Shown here: positions 49,301-56,128 of the stretch, piece after piece
Layout of the letters: each line of letters starts with the position of its first letter
How positions within the stretch are numbered: the first letter of the stretch is position 1
NCBI RefSeq assembly: GCF_001298675.1
Contig: NZ_CYIG01000009.1
Span: 37,622 to 101,621 of the forward strand
From: Paenacidovorax caeni
GTDB lineage: Bacteria > Pseudomonadota > Gammaproteobacteria > Burkholderiales > Burkholderiaceae_C
Length of the DNA stretch: 64,000 nucleotides
Direction: 5' to 3'
Notes under the pieces: model-generated
The model's input: the letters and a program-made list of their open reading frames with translations, nothing else
Databases searched by the model: none
Told to the model about the DNA's origin: nothing
Program-made: the position numbers and the translations under genes

Positions 49301-51331
49301 CATCTGTTGCCCGGCAGGCGCATTAGGGCGCCGCGCTTGGAGCACGAAGCCCAGCGACTCGTCGCCGCCTGCGGGCGCCACGTCGTGGGTGCTGGTCAAC
49401 TGCTGGCGCTGCAGCTCAGCCTGCGCCGCCGCGCGCGTGGCAAACGGTGCACCGGTGGGAGTGGCCACCACAGGCGGCGCGGCCTGGGTGGCCGGGGCCG
49501 GCAACTGTGGCACCACGTCATACCCCCTGCCGCTCGCATGCCGCACCACGGCGGCCCGCACGCCCGCATCGCGCGCCTGATTGCGCAGCGCATGCGCCAT
49601 GTCCAGGCGCAGCGGCTCGCCGGTGGGGTTGATAGGTGCAGGTGTCTCGGCAACCATGGGAAGCTGCCCAGCAGCCCGCGTGGCAGTGCCTTGCGGCATG
49701 CCGAGGGCGCGGTCCTCGATCACCCGCCCCTGCACGTCGATGACGTTGCTCTCGTTCATCACCCCTGGACCAGAGCGCCGTACCTGCAGCTCGCGTCCGG
49801 TGCCCCCCATAAACTGGGCCTCCTGCACATCGCCCCGGTCCAAGGCTGCGGCCACGTTGCGCGACAGCGGCCCAGCGCCAGGGTCGATCCCCGTGCGCTG
49901 GCTCGGGGTGCGCGGATCAGGCTCCAGGGCCAGGCCTTCGGTGCCGAAGTCCGGCCCGGGCATGTCCATGCCCTGGCGTTCAGGCGCCGCGCCCGGGGTC
50001 GTGCCCCACTGCGGCGTGGTGTCGCCGGGCTGGTAGTCGATAGTGGCGGCGCGGGCACGCTCGGCCTCGGCAGGATCTTCCAGGCTCAGGCCCGAGGTGT
50101 CCACGTCGCGCGTGAAATCCACGCCACCATCACGCGGTGCAGCAGCCCCGGGCGTGGTGGTGAAGTCCGTCCCAGCATCGAGCTGTCGGCGCTGCTCCAG
50201 TCGCTCGGGCGAGAACACGGAATGCAGCTCATCGGCCGCTGCGTCGCGCTGCTCCTGCGACAACTCGGCGTTCGTCGCTGAGTCCAGCAGGTTGCGAAAG
50301 CGCTCCTGCAACTCTGGCTTGATGGCCTGCTCGATCAGAGGGCCGTAGGCGCGCACGTCCGGTAGACCGGCGGATGTATCGGCCGCAGGATCTGTTGCGC
50401 CAGCTTCCGTCGTCCAAGGCGGCACCAGTGCATCCGCCTTGGCCTGTGCGTCCGCCGCCGCGGCTTCAGCGTTCTGGCCCGCCTGCTGCTCGGCCTGGGC
50501 TTGGGCGCGCTCTTGCGCACGGCGCCGCACGCCATCGACAGCGCCCGAGGCGCCACCCATCACACCGCCACCGATACCGCCCATGGCCGCCGCCAGCGCC
50601 GTGTCCTCCAGGTTCTCGCCCGTGGTCGGATCCTTGAAGGCACCCCACTGCTCTATGACGTTCTGGGCGCCTTCGGTGGCGCCCTCCTTGAGAACGCCCT
50701 TGCCCGCCTCCTTGAGCACGGTTCCGGCAGCGCCGCCAGGCACGCCCTTGAGCACCTTGAGCGCCTTACCCATGCCAACGCGCTCCAGCGCCGTGGCGGG
50801 GATGGCCGCCATCAAGGCCCGCCCCTTGTCCTCCTGGCCCGATTCCTTCTGCTCCTGGCGAATACCGCCGTATTCCTGGGTGAAGATCGGCAGCAGGCTA
50901 CCCGCCACACTACCGATGGCCCCGCCTGCTGCAGCACCTGCAGGGCCAGCCACACCACCCAGCGCGGCGCCAGCCTTCGCACCCGCCACGCCACCCACGG
51001 CAGCCGCCGCAATCTGCGGCGCGAACTGCCCGACCGATTCCTTCACCGCGAGCCAGGGACTGTCCACCAGGTCGCGCAGGCTGCGAATGCCTGCCGGGTT
51101 GCGGTCGATGATGCCCTGACCAGCATCGTGCACGGCGCGCGTGACGGCGTTCGGCCCGGTCACATCCTCCAGCGACGTGGCCGCCGTGGTGAGCATCTGG
51201 CCGCCCGTGCGCTTGATGGTGGGGATGAAGCCAGGGGCGACTGGGGAAGCGGGGGATGGATCAGCTTCGGCAAGCATCCCGCCAAACTGATCCGTGGAGA
51301 CGAGCGAACCGCCAAATTGATCTTTGTTCAT
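43316..51331 (-). CDS. Giant PLxRFG-domain polyvalent phage protein
   Basis: A 2,671-residue protein of the polyvalent class, probably carried in the virion and injected. In order: two DQFGG motifs (residues 4-8, 14-18); a Gly/Ala-rich hydrophobic region near 100-150; a long Gln/Ala/Pro-rich part; an LPD1-like large-polyvalent-protein domain (about 1300-1420, FGFRGVQFGN, LGLAFGARG) with H1405-EWW-H1409; a second metalloprotease-like H1632-EMF-H1636; PLARFG at 1980-1985; helical, membrane-active-looking segments near 2180 and 2400; and a C-terminal FN-x2-NP-x3-I repeat-like domain (2597-2655). ATG 51331 is preferred to a GTG 15 bases upstream. Confidence 0.88.
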   Translation of the reverse strand: MNKDQFGGSLVSTDQFGGMLAEADPSPASPVAPGFIPTIKRTGGQMLTTAATSLEDVTGPNAVTRAVHDAGQGIIDRNPAGIRSLRDLVDSPWLAVKESVGQFAPQIAAAAVGGVAGAKAGAALGGVAGPAGAAAGGAIGSVAGSLLPIFTQEYGGIRQEQKESGQEDKGRALMAAIPATALERVGMGKALKVLKGVPGGAAGTVLKEAGKGVLKEGATEGAQNVIEQWGAFKDPTTGENLEDTALAAAMGGIGGGVMGGASGAVDGVRRRAQERAQAQAEQQAGQNAEAAAADAQAKADALVPPWTTEAGATDPAADTSAGLPDVRAYGPLIEQAIKPELQERFRNLLDSATNAELSQEQRDAAADELHSVFSPERLEQRRQLDAGTDFTTTPGAAAPRDGGVDFTRDVDTSGLSLEDPAEAERARAATIDYQPGDTTPQWGTTPGAAPERQGMDMPGPDFGTEGLALEPDPRTPSQRTGIDPGAGPLSRNVAAALDRGDVQEAQFMGGTGRELQVRRSGPGVMNESNVIDVQGRVIEDRALGMPQGTATRAAGQLPMVAETPAPINPTGEPLRLDMAHALRNQARDAGVRAAVVRHASGRGYDVVPQLPAPATQAAPPVVATPTGAPFATRAAAQAELQRQQLTSTHDVAPAGGDESLGFVLQARRPNAPAGQQMQAPAAIEAVAQRAPNWRKNAMQANRVARAMGLDTKGKRLAQVVAEIDAADAQRVNMAQPAAVHQEPGQAPQTATPSVVGQSIAKAAGNQEASPAQMRNWLFGEIDKAIASAPEVATGFLTFDVPGDGSFKVVNSTAKLQEFRKRVAASPGFRQERGGQPQGVEDGAHKGSASTVEAIKNMLADGDIQAAVEYAGAKGVEFHLVPPQLKVSPNGGKARHIPASVKSTPAGVAEGLTQLESESIHQWLQSEQQRASTTVPSTNNATETVAAGADVQSAGGGFDRRSDGAQRPTSPAPAAPRQEATQKLAQEHAAQAQDAAKIVADSAAEPQRGARAAAPRSSTSTRIEDFGETLQGARKMLYAEAYADGMAKAKELNTTSHPLSKTWPEPDYQKLLEGGVSVETVSQARALREAVPVKPQSSWKLKGWAAKVEALRGFAEDVLSGRLDAKTVEESMERSGLRGVPNKAALYEAMGHERSLKGIELSAGQYSMYGGVRYDPPRTIWTVSREAKGSTFGNWPRELAKGDTREQAIAAFKQRAAELLAEEQAPARGASFEIYSKRAGGAREFFIGKKIGRNVAELKAGFADLKAARQYKAEHQAELEDLLAKYKAVPPVRNAQNAPRIGQDYRKGADVTPAQFQETFGFRGVQFGNYVEGSRRQQDLNQAYDGLMDLAGVLNLPPRALSLGGRLGLAFGARGAGGVDAAAAHYERGEVVINLTKKQGAGSLAHEWWHALDNYFSRQRGDAGSYMSEDARRGEGVREEMRAAFREVVSVIQRTGMQERSRKLDERRTKEYWSTKTEMSARAFESYVIAKLQDQNAGNDYLANVVGDTVFALEGAYPYPTAGEMAPIREAFDGFFRAVETREADDGTTVLYSTSSEAPPARGLSVEQAQKAVQQALAGFMSPPPIDIVLRGSDLGPGTPDGVMGAAIPSEGRIVIVATAHRNVDAVVETLFHEMFHLGVRNVLPASDYVQAMLDLAKRDSRVQEYANRWKKDSADAPQQLQVLRDLGHTGSDLTAWYEALAIEEGLAVVAEELRAQKQAGTRLGLRVRALAGWLANVAERMGMQRLADSIRKMTYNEAERFVMRAIEHAGRAPLAQGVGPDNVSRYRTQGSNAMAQRVGDALAGLTVTDLRQQAAFKAADLRPLGLQFLGRRQLVDVYGGMLPELRTYSDLMARMDADKNEAGAGADQLATDWAKLPDERQLAELMHDATLAQMDPARDYVDGDNRVKYGELHRRFEALSPAARDVYTRARDTYRQHMRDVRAAIKERIERAEMSSERRAAMLKRLDDEFFGHIKGVYFPLARFGQYVVVVKGADGKVANVSRAETMAEADTMRRQLLAAFPQAEGFTVGKVLKAKDFVAERDSVGRGFMEQLYGVLDKQGMAPQQRAELEDALGQLYLSSLPDLSWAKHGIHRKGTPGFSQDARRAFAQNVFHGASYLAKLRYGDQLQDQLAEMQKRVDAGASDGGFDSVKAQQVVDEMAKRHDAAMNPKTNALSTALTSLGFMFHLGLSPASAMVNLTQTALVAYPVMGARWGFSKASAALLKASQEAVRGKNDITASLNQDEKAAFEEAVRSGVVDVTMAHDLAGIAQGEDRSVSYKLRPVMRAASFLFHHAEKFNRQVTFVAAFRLAREAGADPKSAYQQAVQATYDGHFDYSANNRPRVMQGNVARVLLLFKQYGQNMVYTLARSAQQSLKGATPEERTQARKALAGLLTMHAMAAGVLGLPMLTTLLSAASMLGGDDDEPWDAQVALQNLLADTFGQKPAEVLSHGLSRLTPWDISGRVGLDKLIFPDVQEGLEGQRLGESAMAAALGPVAAIGINALKGLQEMSEGRYQRGLETMAPSVLRGPLKALRYETEGVKDKTGIVVQDEVGAAALLGQAAGFSPSSVRNAYEGKAAIVGHDRALQARRSALVEQFAMAAMAGDEEGKSEAREAIARFNEKNPGRRIQPMQLAQSVHQREKRIREAEDGVYLPKKRRDVLEQGRFAVGE

Positions 51332-51369
51332 CCCCCCACTGTTCACGCGCGCGCGTGTGCGGTCGAACC

Positions 51370-51747
51370 CTATGGGGTGGCAATGCGCCTAACAACCTCT
51401 CGAGCTAGAAAACGCATGGGCTCCCAACACGCCTGGTCCAGGGCGGCTAGGTTGGCAGCCCTTCCCGGACCTGCAGGAAGAGACTGCACATCGACGGCAG
51501 CCAGTGCCGCGATCAGCGCCCTGATCCAGGCTTCCTGTTCAGCGGTGAAGCAACCCCGTCCCAGCAGATAGCGACCAGCAACCACGTCGTCTTTCAGCTC
51601 CCATGCCACGTTGTAGTCGCCCATGGCCTGGCACTGCTCTGCGGCCGGCATGGCCAGCATCTCAACGGCGTCGATGAACACGCGCATCGAACTCTGGAGT
51701 GCGCTGTCTTCTTCTATGGGGTGCGGGTTGATGGAGGGGCTCGCCAT
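51370..51747 (-). CDS. Hypothetical phage protein
   Basis: A 125-residue acidic, helical protein (MASPSINPHPIEEDSALQSS; WIRALIAALAAVDVQ) with no recognised domain. It sits between the giant protein gene and the toxin-antitoxin-chaperone cassette and has the high-GC composition of the phage, not of the cassette. The ATG at 51747 is chosen over an upstream frame extension that runs through the hairpin at 51782-51802. Confidence 0.65.
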   Translation of the reverse strand: MASPSINPHPIEEDSALQSSMRVFIDAVEMLAMPAAEQCQAMGDYNVAWELKDDVVAGRYLLGRGCFTAEQEAWIRALIAALAAVDVQSLPAGPGRAANLAALDQACWEPMRFLAREVVRRIATP

Positions 51748-51781
51748 GGTGACGCATGCTACCAGCGGTCCAGATGTGACG

Positions 51782-51813
51782 AAGCCCGCACGGGGCGGGC
51801 TTTCTTTATTTAT
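51782..51813 (+). terminator. Rho-independent terminator, plus-strand orientation
   Basis: Stem AAGCCCGC (51782-51789) and GCGGGCTT (51795-51802), 5-nt loop, followed rightward by TCTTTATTTATC. It points against the late genes and would stop rightward (antisense) transcription entering the cassette. Read leftward it is a plain hairpin right after the chaperone stop codon, without a T-run. Confidence 0.6.
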
Positions 51814-52240
51814 CAGATTCCGACTTTTTCCTACCCGGCTTGCTGACAAAGAGTGGAATCATCATTCCCTTAATGCCTGCGCGAAGTGCTAGTCCATAGA
51901 CCTGCTCTCTGACATAGGGCAACAATAGCATTGGCGCATTTACCTCCGCCCACCGAGGAAGATCATCGAAGTCAAAATTATTATAATCAACCGTAAACTG
52001 ACCTGACAATTCAACCTCTATGTGAAACGACGGCCTCACGTTCTCTTCAACGACTGGCTGTACGATAGCACGTATGCCTACTGCAATCAAAGGATCATTT
52101 CTATCGAAGTCAGAAACCCCCCGTTGCATAGATAGGTCAATGTCACCTTCGTAATCATTAGCGACATCGTGATTACTCACGACTATGCTCAAACGCGAAA
52201 CGGCGATGTTACGCAGCTGAATTGGATGAAATTCAGTCAC
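51806..52240 (-). CDS. SecB-like chaperone of a toxin-antitoxin-chaperone system
   Basis: A 144-residue protein of the SecB fold. The C-terminal half keeps the SecB pattern: a beta strand with FHIEVELSGQFTV, an acidic turn, then NAPMLLLPYVREQVYGLALRAG, which parallels E. coli SecB [20 protein letters not shown]. Stand-alone SecB-like proteins next to a toxin and antitoxin protect the antitoxin from aggregation and proteolysis (for example Rv1957 and CmdC). The start is GTG at 52240, overlapping the antitoxin stop (GTGA). AT-rich, unlike the flanking phage genes. Confidence 0.82.
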   Translation of the reverse strand: MTEFHPIQLRNIAVSRLSIVVSNHDVANDYEGDIDLSMQRGVSDFDRNDPLIAVGIRAIVQPVVEENVRPSFHIEVELSGQFTVDYNNFDFDDLPRWAEVNAPMLLLPYVREQVYGLALRAGIKGMMIPLFVSKPGRKKSESDK

Positions 52241-52509
52241 GCTGCAAGAGCAAAACGCTCATCGTTAGCTGCATCCGTCCAAGCATAGTCTTCAAATTGG
52301 TCTTCTTTGACTTGGGCTTTGCTCTGAATATTAATCAACGCAAATAGCTTTTCAATGATAAGTCGCTCATGCGCCCACACCGACACATCTTGCAAGTGCC
52401 GCATAGCCTGCGCGATTTCACCAGTCCTTGCAGCCTTTAGACTGGCATCAAACTGTTCATCGGACATTTGCTCAATTTCAAGCAATATCCTCTTCATAAT
52501 TTCCTTCAT
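52237..52509 (-). CDS. Antitoxin with a C-terminal ssrA-like degron
   Basis: A 90-residue helical, acidic protein (MKEIMKRILLEIEQMSDEQF) with no DNA-binding motif that I can see. Its last eleven residues are AANDERFALAA, against AANDENYALAA for the E. coli tmRNA tag: 9 of 11 identical, with the ClpX-recognised LAA end intact. Betaproteobacterial tags of the form ANDERFALAA exist as I recall. The frame overlaps the toxin gene by 32 nt. GTG 52521 and ATG 52497 (AAGGA upstream) are alternative starts. It is inferred to be the labile antitoxin of the cassette. Confidence 0.78.
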   Translation of the reverse strand: MKEIMKRILLEIEQMSDEQFDASLKAARTGEIAQAMRHLQDVSVWAHERLIIEKLFALINIQSKAQVKEDQFEDYAWTDAANDERFALAA

Positions 52510-53062
52510 TGCATTCCCCACCGTCTAATAATTCAATTTTCTCTATCAAATTAATCCCGGACTGCTTCACAAGATATGCATGTGAAGCTTTCGAAATCAT
52601 TTGTGCATATGTTCGAGTTCTGCCTTTGATGGTCGGAGGTGTTGCAACGAGCATCTTTATCACCTGGAAATTTACATCATATTTTTCCTGGAATTTTCCA
52701 ATTAAAAACTCAGTAACCTCCGGCAAATCATCCTCATTTTTCCTCTTGGATTGCATAACAGAATACAATCCCTCCATAAACTCTACATCCGTAGCATCAA
52801 AAAACTTTGGATCGTCTGGCTTACGGATAGTTGCACCAAGCACTGCCAACGAGGCATCCTTTTCAGCTTGATAGTGCCGCTTATGATTTGAAAACGCCCA
52901 CCATGACTCCGCAAGCCCAACACCATACTTAAAGCCATTTACGCATGCCCAAAAATAGGCACCACTCCCCCCATAACCATTCACAGATGCTTTGAATGTT
53001 TGTGAATCAAGGATTTCTTTGGCCCTACTGCGACAAGTGCCGTGTGTCCCCAACAAGTGCAA
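52478..53062 (-). CDS. Putative ADP-ribosyltransferase-fold toxin (CmdT-like)
   Basis: A 194-residue protein whose N-terminus has the PARP-like NAD-binding pattern: H7-G-T9, then an alpha helix (RAKEILDSQTF) and Y30-GGSGAY36-FW, equivalent to HGS ... GKGIYF in PARPs. A glutamate near 94-97 (VEFMEG) could complete an H-Y-E triad. A TTG start at 53062 is supported by GGGAG six bases upstream; no ATG is available in frame. First gene of an AT-rich operon followed by antitoxin and SecB-like chaperone, the order of CmdTAC phage-defence systems. Target and activity are inferred. Confidence 0.75.
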   Translation of the reverse strand: MHLLGTHGTCRSRAKEILDSQTFKASVNGYGGSGAYFWACVNGFKYGVGLAESWWAFSNHKRHYQAEKDASLAVLGATIRKPDDPKFFDATDVEFMEGLYSVMQSKRKNEDDLPEVTEFLIGKFQEKYDVNFQVIKMLVATPPTIKGRTRTYAQMISKASHAYLVKQSGINLIEKIELLDGGECNEGNYEEDIA

Positions 53063-53262
53063 CCATGTCTCCCATCATAGGTTCATCGGTAGGCTCGCCT
53101 GTAGGACCAAGCCACCTGTTCGTAATGGAATGATACAGCTTGGAGCCTTACATAGCAGCCTACCTGCTGATGAGCGGTCTTGGTGGTGTAGCAAATGGCT
53201 CACAACATGGTCTTGAATTGAGGGCTTCTGGCGTTGTATTTCGCTCCTGCTACATTGCGCCC

Positions 53263-53568
53263 ATGCGCAGCACCATCCTTCCAGCGTCCTTGGTCTGTCG
53301 CATGCTCGTCGCTGGCATGCTCATCAGCGCCGCGGCGATGGCCATGCTCTGGGTGTCCGGGGCCTCAGGCTTCATCCCAGCCATGCAGGTGCTTGTGACC
53401 CTGAGCCAACCCCACGCCAACCCGCTGAGCATGGTTGTGCAATCCATCGTGCCGGCTGCGTTTGAGCATCCCGACACGAACGTGCCTATCGTCATGGCCT
53501 GCGCCTGGCTGCAGATCGGCCTGATCGCTGCAGCAGCCATTGCCGCAGCCTACAGATTCCAGGCCTGA
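53263..53568 (+). CDS. Small phage membrane protein
   Basis: A 101-residue protein with a likely N-terminal helix or signal anchor (about 10-36, CRMLVAGMLISAAAMAMLW), a polar middle and a second helix near the end (VMACAWLQIGLIAAAAIAAAY). No family recognised. Plus strand, opposite to the late genes, divergent from the toxin gene with about 200 bp between them, and followed after 37 bp by another membrane-protein gene. Confidence 0.6.
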   Translation: MRSTILPASLVCRMLVAGMLISAAAMAMLWVSGASGFIPAMQVLVTLSQPHANPLSMVVQSIVPAAFEHPDTNVPIVMACAWLQIGLIAAAAIAAAYRFQA

Positions 53569-53605
53569 ATGCGCTCCTGATACAGTCCACGCGGGAGGGA
53601 TGACC

Positions 53606-53926
53606 ATGGAACATGCAACGCCAGACGACAAGCCAGAACAACCCAAGCCGGTGAACTGGTACAGCGGCTGGCGGCTGTTTGCCACGGCCGCAGCCACGGT
53701 AGTGTCGGCAAAGCTGATCGGCATCCTCGGCTCCCTCGTGGCGGGCCTGCTGTTCTTGTGGCTCCAGCCGCGGCGCGGTATTTGGCAAGCCGTGGCTGCG
53801 GCCGCTGTCGCTGGGGTGGCAGTGGCTGTGCTCTACAGCACCTTTTTACTGCCCGTCCCGCAGGGCCAGCACAGCACGCCTACTACTGACCGCTTCGGTG
53901 GCGTGCTGGTTGAGCCTGCGCGGTGA
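53606..53926 (+). CDS. Small phage membrane protein ending in a DRFGG motif
   Basis: A 106-residue protein with two transmembrane helices (about 24-52 and 60-82) and a polar C-terminal tail with D95-RFGG-99 followed by VLVE. The giant virion protein of this prophage starts with two DQFGG motifs (DQFGGSLV, DQFGGMLA), so the two may share a docking signal. ATG 53606 is chosen because GGGAGGG lies 6 nt upstream; ATG 53600 is too close. Stops 3 nt from the convergent internal virion gene. Confidence 0.62.
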   Translation: MEHATPDDKPEQPKPVNWYSGWRLFATAAATVVSAKLIGILGSLVAGLLFLWLQPRRGIWQAVAAAAVAGVAVAVLYSTFLLPVPQGQHSTPTTDRFGGVLVEPAR

Positions 53927-53929
53927 ACA

Positions 53930-56074
53930 TCAGCCGGGCTTACGATAAGTCCGGCCATCCTCGCCGATATACGTGGCCCCCTTCGGCAATGCATCGAACT
54001 GCGCCTGCGTGGTAACGCGATGGGCAGCCGCCACCTGCCCGCCACCATCCGCCCTCGTCTCCCCCGTGCGCCGGTTGTAGATCACCCCGGGCTGCGTGAT
54101 AAGTTGCTGCGTCTTCGGGTCCACCACCTGGCCACCGGGCGAGTGCGCCCACAGTTCGCCCTCGGACTTCCCATACAGCGCCAGCAACCGCTCGCGCGCG
54201 CTGCGCTGATCCTGCGGCGTCTTCGCATTCACCAGGCTCATCTGCGCATCCTCCATGCGCTGAGCGGCCCGGTTCTTGAACCCAGCTTCCGTCTGCTCCA
54301 TGGCCAAGCGGTCGCTGGCGATCTTGTTGCGCCGCGCCTCGATGGCCTGCGTGAATATCGCTCGGGCATTCGCACCGGCCTGGCTCAGGCTCTCGCGCTG
54401 CAACTGTGCATCGGTCTTGTAGCGCTCCAGCGCATCGGCCTGGTCACGCGGGCCCTGTCCAAGAACGGTGCTGGCCATCCTGTCAACGCGCGCGGCCCGA
54501 TCCTTTGCAGCGATCAACTGCTCTCTTTTGTTCCGGTAGATCGTCGAGCCCACCGACGCATTACGCATTGCCAGGTAGCCCGGGTCACGCAGATCCATTG
54601 CTGCGGAGTATTGGTGAGCCGGCTGCATGCCAGCGATGGCTTCGTTCATGGTCTGGTTGCTGCGCGCGGCCTGCACCTCGCTGGCGTACTGCGCAGCCTG
54701 GGCACCGGACAAGCCGGCCGGGATCTGCACTTGCGCGCCATTGATCCGCTGGTCATAAGCAGGGTTGTAGCCCACGCGCTCGCCGATCATCCCCTCGCGC
54801 TGCGTCTGCTCCACCGACATTCCGACAGGTGAACGCGCACCACCCCCCAGCAGACGCTCACGCGCATTGCCGACTGGCGCAGCGGCAGGCTGGCTCGGGG
54901 TTGCACCAGCCTGCTGATCCGGCGGAAAGCCGACAGCCGCCAGCATGCGCTCGCGCGCGCTGAGCCCCCCCTGTTGATCGCCACCGCTGGCAAAAGCGTA
55001 GCTGCCATTCGGCCCGGTGGCGACATTAGCCCCAGCAGGTGCCACATCAAAACCGCCCCAGCCGCGCCCCTCAATGCCCCGGCCATCCATCGGTTTGCCA
55101 CCGGCATCCGCGTAGGACACCGGGCCGGAGACGTTGTTGCCGGAGAACTCCATTGTCCCATTGGCACCGCGCCGCGCCGTCACCACGCCCTGCGGGTTGG
55201 CCTGGGCCACCTGGGCATTGGTCATGTTGCCACGATCCCAGCCTTGCATGGTTGACGCCACGGTCGGTGCCGGTTTGGCGGGGTCTGCCATGGATGGATT
55301 CACGGAGCCGCGCCCAGCTCCTGCACCACCAGCATACGGGGCTGGCGCTGACGGTGTGCCAGGCACGGTGCCTGCGGAAGAATCGGCACCGATTAGGCCA
55401 CGGCCAAAGCTCTTGGTCGCATCCACCCAAGGGGACACAACCTTGTCTGCAGCCTCGACGCCGTACATGCCCAGCCCCTGTACTGCCGTGCGCGCAGCAG
55501 TCCCTGCAGCTTGGGCATAGTTTCCCTTCCCCCACTGGTCTTTCATTTCCTGCGCCCGGTCCTGCATGTACAGGCCAGACGGGCTCATGCTGGACGCGCT
55601 GGAGGGCGCCTCGGGGGCAGGCTTTGGCATCCCCGCTGGCGCGCCACTGAAACCGCTGTCGCCCTGCAGTTGGTTGCCAGGAAATGTATTGGCCGGACTG
55701 GGCAGCCGGTCCACAATGCCCCGCAGCCCACCATCGGGCACGGAGGATTGCCCGACCTGCGTCACGTCAGGGTTCGAGGCCGCTGCTGCTGCATCGCCAA
55801 AGCTGTTCGGGCGCCGCTGCTGGTCATCGACCAGCCCGCCATCGGCAAAGCGCGCGGGATGCGCCGGCCTTCCGCTGGGCTGGTGGGTTATGTCCACCAG
55901 GTCGCGCAGGCTCTTGATGCCCACCTTGCGCACGGTGTCGGCAGGCAGCACGAATTCCCCATTGGACAAGCGAGCAGGGATGGAATCGGACGTGCCAGAG
56001 CCGGGGCCCCGCACAGGGCCTCCATTGATGAAGGCCATCAGGCGGCGGCGTGCTTCAGATTGTTTGGTGGGCAT
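53930..56074 (-). CDS. Phage internal virion / structural protein
   Basis: A 714-residue, Gly/Ala/Pro/Gln-rich protein. Near the N-terminus is GPGSGTSDSIPARLSNGEFVLPADTV, cited as the SDSIPARLSNGEFVLP motif, common in podovirus internal or tail proteins. The middle has low-complexity segments, and from about 440 it is helical and charged. It ends in a short beta-type tail (GATYIGEDGRTYRKPG). Position between the adaptor and the giant polyvalent gene fits an internal core or ejection protein; function by context. Confidence 0.75.
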   Translation of the reverse strand: MPTKQSEARRRLMAFINGGPVRGPGSGTSDSIPARLSNGEFVLPADTVRKVGIKSLRDLVDITHQPSGRPAHPARFADGGLVDDQQRRPNSFGDAAAAASNPDVTQVGQSSVPDGGLRGIVDRLPSPANTFPGNQLQGDSGFSGAPAGMPKPAPEAPSSASSMSPSGLYMQDRAQEMKDQWGKGNYAQAAGTAARTAVQGLGMYGVEAADKVVSPWVDATKSFGRGLIGADSSAGTVPGTPSAPAPYAGGAGAGRGSVNPSMADPAKPAPTVASTMQGWDRGNMTNAQVAQANPQGVVTARRGANGTMEFSGNNVSGPVSYADAGGKPMDGRGIEGRGWGGFDVAPAGANVATGPNGSYAFASGGDQQGGLSARERMLAAVGFPPDQQAGATPSQPAAAPVGNARERLLGGGARSPVGMSVEQTQREGMIGERVGYNPAYDQRINGAQVQIPAGLSGAQAAQYASEVQAARSNQTMNEAIAGMQPAHQYSAAMDLRDPGYLAMRNASVGSTIYRNKREQLIAAKDRAARVDRMASTVLGQGPRDQADALERYKTDAQLQRESLSQAGANARAIFTQAIEARRNKIASDRLAMEQTEAGFKNRAAQRMEDAQMSLVNAKTPQDQRSARERLLALYGKSEGELWAHSPGGQVVDPKTQQLITQPGVIYNRRTGETRADGGGQVAAAHRVTTQAQFDALPKGATYIGEDGRTYRKPG

Positions 56075-56128
56075 GGAAATCTCTCTGTGCGTCGTGTGGT
56101 CGCGTAGCGAAATGGCGAACCGCAGGCG

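Noticed and set aside
49273..49310. Dispersed repeat in the giant phage gene
   Set aside because: Only one arm (TTCGATAGCTGCT) matches; the second arm is missing and the rest is ordinary coding sequence, so it is counted as chance.
52237..52521. The ssrA-like antitoxin end as an artefact of a wrong reading frame
   Set aside because: The frame overlaps the toxin upstream and the chaperone downstream in normal operon fashion, and the TGA directly after the GCG alanine codon overlaps the chaperone start codon.
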